NCBI RefSeq assembly: GCF_900105675.1
Contig: NZ_LT629786.1
Location: forward strand, 4,774,001-4,838,000
Source of the DNA: Pseudomonas synxantha
GTDB taxonomy: Bacteria > Pseudomonadota > Gammaproteobacteria > Pseudomonadales > Pseudomonadaceae
Direction: 5' to 3'
DNA: 64,000 bases
The translations under genes were made by a program, and so were the position numbers. Shown one piece after another: positions 60,166 to 64,000 of the stretch. Every line of letters starts with the position of its first letter. Position 1 is the stretch's first letter. The notes beneath the pieces are model-generated. The model was not told where the DNA came from and did not search any database. It worked only from the letters and a program-made list of their open reading frames with translations.

Positions 60166-60507
60166 ATGAAACGCTACCTGCGGTTTTGCCTCATTTTCGT
60201 TATTAGCTTGGCGCTTCCCCTTAGCGGGATGGCGGGTGTTCAGGCGCCGACAGAACCTTGCCCAATGAAGATGATGGGCATGGCGATGATGGAAGACATG
60301 GGAATGGACTGCTGCAACGACATGAAAAGCCCGACGGAACATGGCAAACCCTGCAAGCCGGGCAAGGAATGCAAGACGGGCGGCATGCTGCAAGTCTCGA
60401 TCCTCAAGCCTCCTGTAACCGTGTTCAGCCCCGTAGTGACTTCTTTCTTCAGCGACTCCCTGCCCGTACAAAACCCGTCCGGGGTATGGCGACCGCCTCG
60501 CGTTTAA
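60166..60507 (+). CDS. Met/Cys-rich periplasmic copper-binding protein
   Basis: A 113-residue exported protein: signal peptide MKRYLRFCLIFVISLALPLS, then a segment with ten methionines and paired cysteines (MKMMGMAMMEDMGMDCC, KPCKPGKECK). Such proteins precede cus/sil RND genes in pseudomonads and probably buffer Cu(I)/Ag(I) in the periplasm. It is first in the operon with cusC, cusB and cusA. Confidence 0.75.
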   Translation: MKRYLRFCLIFVISLALPLSGMAGVQAPTEPCPMKMMGMAMMEDMGMDCCNDMKSPTEHGKPCKPGKECKTGGMLQVSILKPPVTVFSPVVTSFFSDSLPVQNPSGVWRPPRV

Positions 60508-60608
60508 CTCCTGTCCAACATTGAGCCTCATTCCGCATTTGCGGGATGGACTGGCTGCGCGCATGTTTTTTTTGACGCGTGCAGTGGATGATCACAGGAA
60601 TCGTAAAC

Positions 60609-61865
60609 ATGAACTCCAAGTGCTATTGCACAGGTTGGCCCCTGATGGCCGGTCTGGCGGCAAGCGTACTGGCATTGCCGAGCTTCGCTGCCGCATTGAC
60701 ACTCGATGAAGCGTTGCGGCTGGCTGAAAACAATGCACCGTCGCTGATCGCACAAGACGCCAAAATTCAGGCTGCCAGCAGTGCGGCTATTCCAGCGGGT
60801 GAATTACCCGATCCCAAGTTGCTGGCAGGTGTGCAGAACTACCCCATCGGCGGCCCAGATCGCTGGAGCATCGACCAGGACTTCATGACCATGCAAATGG
60901 TCGGGGTCAGACAAGAGATGCCCAACAGCGACAAGCGCAAAGCACGCATTGAGGTCGCCGATGCGGCCATTGATCGAGCTGCGGCAGAGCGTGGAGTCGA
61001 GCGCCTAAAGGTACGCCAGTCCACGGCGTTGGCCTGGATCAGCAGCTACTCGGTTGAGCGCAAAGATGCGCTGTTCCAGGACTTCTACAAAGAAAACCGC
61101 CTGCTGAGCGATACCGTCCGGGCCCAGATTGCCGGTGGCCGCGCTCAACCCGCCGATGCAGTGACGCCCAAGCAAGAAGCGGCTCAACTGGCGGAGCAAC
61201 AGGACGATCTGGTTCGCCAGCGCATGCAGGCCCGAGCGGCCCTCAAACGCTGGATAGGCTCCGCCGCCAACGACAAGCCTGTGGGTAGCTTGCCTGAATG
61301 GCCCGTCGATCCATCAAGCTACGCCCATAAACTGCAACACCATCCCGAGTTGGCAGCGTTTGCGCCGATGACCCGCGAAGCGCAAGCCAAGGTTCGTGAA
61401 GCCGTGTCGGAGAAGCAGTCGGACTGGAGCTGGGAACTGGATTACCAGCGCCGTGGCGGTGAGTTTGGCGATATGGTCAGCGTGCAATTTTCCTGGGACC
61501 TGCCGCTGTTTCCTGACTCGCGCCAAAACCCCAAAATCGCAGCCAGACAGGCTGAACTCAGCCAGCTTGAGGCCGAGCGCGAAGCTCTGTCTCGCGAGCA
61601 CACCCAGCAACTGGAAAACGAACTGGCTGATTATGAGCGCCTTAATCGTGCGGTAAGCCGGAACCAGCAAAGCCTGTTGCCGCTGGCCAGGGAAAAGGTC
61701 GAACTCAGCATGGCCAGTTATCGCGCTGGTAAAGGCGATTTAAACGCCGTTGTTGCCGCCCGACGTGAACTCATTGAAGTCCGCCTCAAACAGGTCGATG
61801 TGGAAGAGCAGCGAGCACTGACCAGTGCGCGTCTGTATTTTGCTTATGGGGAGTCCAGCCAATGA
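60609..61865 (+). CDS. cusC: RND efflux outer-membrane channel (CusC/CzcC-like)
   Basis: TolC-family outer-membrane factor, 418 residues, with a signal peptide (LAASVLALPSFAAA) and two coiled-coil repeats (e.g. VERLKVRQSTALAWISSYSV; LSQLEAEREALSREHTQQLE). The start is set at MNSKCYCTGW (60609; AGGAA upstream). Its stop overlaps the cusB start as ATGA. Substrate is inferred from the neighbours as Cu/Ag. Confidence 0.88.
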   Translation: MNSKCYCTGWPLMAGLAASVLALPSFAAALTLDEALRLAENNAPSLIAQDAKIQAASSAAIPAGELPDPKLLAGVQNYPIGGPDRWSIDQDFMTMQMVGVRQEMPNSDKRKARIEVADAAIDRAAAERGVERLKVRQSTALAWISSYSVERKDALFQDFYKENRLLSDTVRAQIAGGRAQPADAVTPKQEAAQLAEQQDDLVRQRMQARAALKRWIGSAANDKPVGSLPEWPVDPSSYAHKLQHHPELAAFAPMTREAQAKVREAVSEKQSDWSWELDYQRRGGEFGDMVSVQFSWDLPLFPDSRQNPKIAARQAELSQLEAEREALSREHTQQLENELADYERLNRAVSRNQQSLLPLAREKVELSMASYRAGKGDLNAVVAARRELIEVRLKQVDVEEQRALTSARLYFAYGESSQ

Positions 61866-63346
61866 TCCTTAAAAAATGGAACGGGGCATTGCTGGTAAGC
61901 ATCACGCTGGCATTGGGTGCTGTCGGTGGTTACTGGTTTGCTCACCAACGCATGAATGAGGCACCCAATACCGCCCCGGAGCAGAGCCTCAATTCACCGG
62001 ATGAACGCAAGGCCCTGTATTGGTACGACCCCATGTACCCGCAGCAAAAGTTCGATAAACCGGGTAAGTCCCCCTTCATGGACATGCAACTGATCCCCCA
62101 GTACGCCGACGTCGTCGGGGATCGTGCGACCGTCAGTATCGATCCGAGTCTGACCCAAAATCTCGGTCTGCGTATTGCGACTGTCACGCGTGGAAACTTT
62201 GAGTCCAGCCTCGACGTGACAGGTGTCTTGGCGTTCAACGAACGGGATGTCGCCGTGATTCAGGCACGCACCGCAGGCTTTGTAGAACGGGTCTATGCCC
62301 ATGCTCCAGGCGATGTGCTCAAAGCCAATGCGCCGTTGGCGGATATTCTGGTGCCAGAGTGGGCCGCCGCCCAGACAGAGTTCCTTGCACTCAAGCGCAA
62401 CGGTGATGCCGACCTGTTGGCTGCGGCCCGCCAGCGACTGCGGCTCACTGGGATGCCGGCAACACTGATTACCCAGGTAGAGCGTGGCGGTAAGGTTCAA
62501 CCTTACCTGACGCTCACCAGCCCCATCGGTGGTGTGCTGCAAGAATTGAATGTTCGTACGGGGATGACCGTGGCGACTGGCGACACTCTGGCGCGCGTCA
62601 ATGGCTTGAGCAGTGTCTGGCTAGCCGTGGCTGTTCCAGAATCGGACTCCGCAGCTATCACCGTGGGACAGCCAGTCGAAACGCGTCTGCCAGCTTTCCC
62701 TGGGACAATGCTCAATGGCAAGGTCAGCGCGATTTTGCCCGAGACCAATCCGGACAGTCGCACGCTTCGCGTGCGGGTGGAACTACCCAATTCGGACGGG
62801 CGCCTCAGACCGGGTTTGACGGCGCACGTACGCCTAAACAGCTCAACCGGGCAAAGTGTCTTGTGGGTGCCGAGCGAGGCGGTCATTCGCACTGGCCGAC
62901 GTGCTCTGGTGATGCTCGCCGAAGACGCTGGCCGCTACCGTCCGGTTGAAGTGCAACTCGGCCAGGAAAGCGATGGCAAGACGGCGATAGTGAAAGGTCT
63001 GGAAGAAGGCCAGAAGGTGGTGACCTCTGGCCAGTTCCTGCTCGACTCGGAGGCCAGTCTCAAGGGCATTGTTGCAAGCTCGGAGAAAGAGTCTCCGCCC
63101 AGTGAAGCAGCCTCCAGTTTTCATGAGGCGGATGGGCAGATCGTTGAGATCAACGACAAAGAAGTCACGCTCGCCCATGGCCCCTTCAAGACGCTGGGCA
63201 TGCCTGGCATGACGATGACGTTCCCTCTCGCCAGTCCGGCGCTGATGCAGGGCCTCAAGGCTGGTGACAAGGTTCGGGTCGCGGTGAGCCAGACCGATGA
63301 TGGCTTGCGTGTCCAGCGCCTGAGTAAATCGGGGAGCCAGCCATGA
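61862..63346 (+). CDS. cusB: RND periplasmic adaptor with C-terminal CusF domain
   Basis: A 494-residue membrane-fusion protein. An N-terminal anchor ([19 protein letters not shown]) is followed by a metal-binding segment ([20 protein letters not shown]), lipoyl/barrel-sandwich and beta-barrel domains, then, from about residue 418, a CusF-like OB domain ([30 protein letters not shown]) that normally is a separate protein. Coupled by ATGA overlaps to cusC and cusA. Confidence 0.92.
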   Translation: MILKKWNGALLVSITLALGAVGGYWFAHQRMNEAPNTAPEQSLNSPDERKALYWYDPMYPQQKFDKPGKSPFMDMQLIPQYADVVGDRATVSIDPSLTQNLGLRIATVTRGNFESSLDVTGVLAFNERDVAVIQARTAGFVERVYAHAPGDVLKANAPLADILVPEWAAAQTEFLALKRNGDADLLAAARQRLRLTGMPATLITQVERGGKVQPYLTLTSPIGGVLQELNVRTGMTVATGDTLARVNGLSSVWLAVAVPESDSAAITVGQPVETRLPAFPGTMLNGKVSAILPETNPDSRTLRVRVELPNSDGRLRPGLTAHVRLNSSTGQSVLWVPSEAVIRTGRRALVMLAEDAGRYRPVEVQLGQESDGKTAIVKGLEEGQKVVTSGQFLLDSEASLKGIVASSEKESPPSEAASSFHEADGQIVEINDKEVTLAHGPFKTLGMPGMTMTFPLASPALMQGLKAGDKVRVAVSQTDDGLRVQRLSKSGSQP

Positions 63347-64000
63347 TTGCAGCTCTCATTCGTTGGTCGGTGGCCAACCGATTCCTGGTGCTACTGGCGA
63401 CACTGTTCGTCACGGCTTGGGGTATTTGGTCGGTGCAGAGCACGCCCATCGATGCGTTGCCGGATCTCTCCGATGTTCAGGTGATCATCCGCACTCCTTA
63501 TCCAGGACAAGCGCCGCAGATTGTCGAGAATCAGGTGACCTATCCGTTGGCCACCACCATGCTCTCAGTACCAGGGGCCAAGACCGTGCGTGGTTATTCC
63601 TTTTTTGGGGATAGCTTCGTTTACGTGCTGTTCGAAGACGGCACTGACTTGTACTGGGCCCGCTCGCGGGTGTTGGAATACCTGAGCCAAATACAAAGCC
63701 GGTTGCCGGCCAGCGCCAAACCGGCGTTGGGGCCGGATGCGACAGGGGTGGGTTGGATCTATCAGTACGCACTGGTGGATCGCAGTGGCGGTCACGATTT
63801 AGCCCAGCTTCGAGCACTTCAGGACTGGTTCCTCAAGTTCGAACTCAAGACTCTGCCCAACGTTGCAGAAGTCGCTACGGTGGGAGGCATGGTCAAGCAA
63901 TACCAGGTGCAGCTTGATCCGCTCAAACTGGCCAGCCTTGGTATCACCCAGACTGAGGTGACCGACGCTATCGGCAAGGCCAATCAGGAAACGGGTGGTG
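63343..64000 (+). CDS. cusA: Copper/silver RND efflux pump CusA (5' part, runs off the window)
   Basis: The first ~219 residues of a heavy-metal RND pump: helix 1 ([20 protein letters not shown]), [40 protein letters not shown] and the porter-domain start. DLSDVQV is typical of CusA rather than CzcA-type pumps. The ATG overlaps the cusB stop. Open to the right edge. Confidence 0.93.
   Translation, partial: MIAALIRWSVANRFLVLLATLFVTAWGIWSVQSTPIDALPDLSDVQVIIRTPYPGQAPQIVENQVTYPLATTMLSVPGAKTVRGYSFFGDSFVYVLFEDGTDLYWARSRVLEYLSQIQSRLPASAKPALGPDATGVGWIYQYALVDRSGGHDLAQLRALQDWFLKFELKTLPNVAEVATVGGMVKQYQVQLDPLKLASLGITQTEVTDAIGKANQETGG

Overview
The window looks like the chromosome of a fluorescent pseudomonad (Pseudomonas fluorescens group). 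The gene order guaB / xseA, leuA, der-bamB-hisS-ispG-rodZ-pilW-rlmN-ndk, iscRSUA-hscBA-fdx-iscX, cysE-trmJ, suhB and secFD-yajC-tgt-queA is typical of that genus. Four paired REP elements (REPINs) carrying the GTGGGAGGGGGCTTGCCCCCGA core sit between core genes. No database search was possible; identities come from reading motifs, lengths and order.

Bases 1-38446 are core genome: guaB (partial), a zinc-ribbon hypothetical, a TauE/SafE transporter divergent from a LysR regulator, xseA, an M23 peptidase, a 1406-residue toxin-like protein, leuA with a possible leader peptide, a methionine aminotransferase/omega-amidase pair, then a long minus-strand block covering GTPase Der, outer-membrane assembly, histidyl-tRNA synthetase, isoprenoid synthesis, cell shape, type IV pili, tRNA/rRNA modification and Fe-S cluster assembly. 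After suhB come a glycine-zipper protein, the Sec translocase accessory genes and the queuosine genes. The block ends at tRNA-Leu(CAA).

Bases 38447 to about 52580 are an AT-rich accessory region starting directly after the tRNA. It encodes a GIY-YIG protein, a NucS-like PD-(D/E)XK nuclease, an MvaT-type silencer, an ArdC-like metallopeptidase coupled to a very acidic 54-residue protein, a ParA-like ATPase with an eroded Walker A and a small partner, an SNF2 helicase, membrane proteins including a large orphan DotA/TraY-like one, and several unknowns. Its most striking feature is a family of tandem 11-bp repeats (consensus AyTTCATAAnn / AyTTATGAAnn). About 16 in-phase units lie in a convergent gap after the ParA operon, and shorter arrays lie upstream of parA, the SNF2 gene and a small ORF, each followed at a near-fixed distance by a promoter-like TATAAT. 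This resembles a plasmid-type centromere plus regulon and is the best candidate for an undescribed system.

Bases 52580-64000 are a higher-GC mosaic. A UmuC/RulB gene has lost its 5' end to an IS66-like element (tnpB, tnpC, and a broken pRiA4b ORF-3 passenger). Then follow a broad-spectrum mercury operon (merR divergent from merTPCAB), a patch of decayed DNA with a frameshifted nickel/cobalt-efflux remnant, and a copper/silver RND efflux operon (Met/Cys-rich periplasmic protein, cusC, a cusB-cusF fusion, and the 5' part of cusA, which runs off the end). Mercury, copper/silver and plasmid-like maintenance genes together point to a mobile resistance island stacked behind the tRNA-Leu gene.
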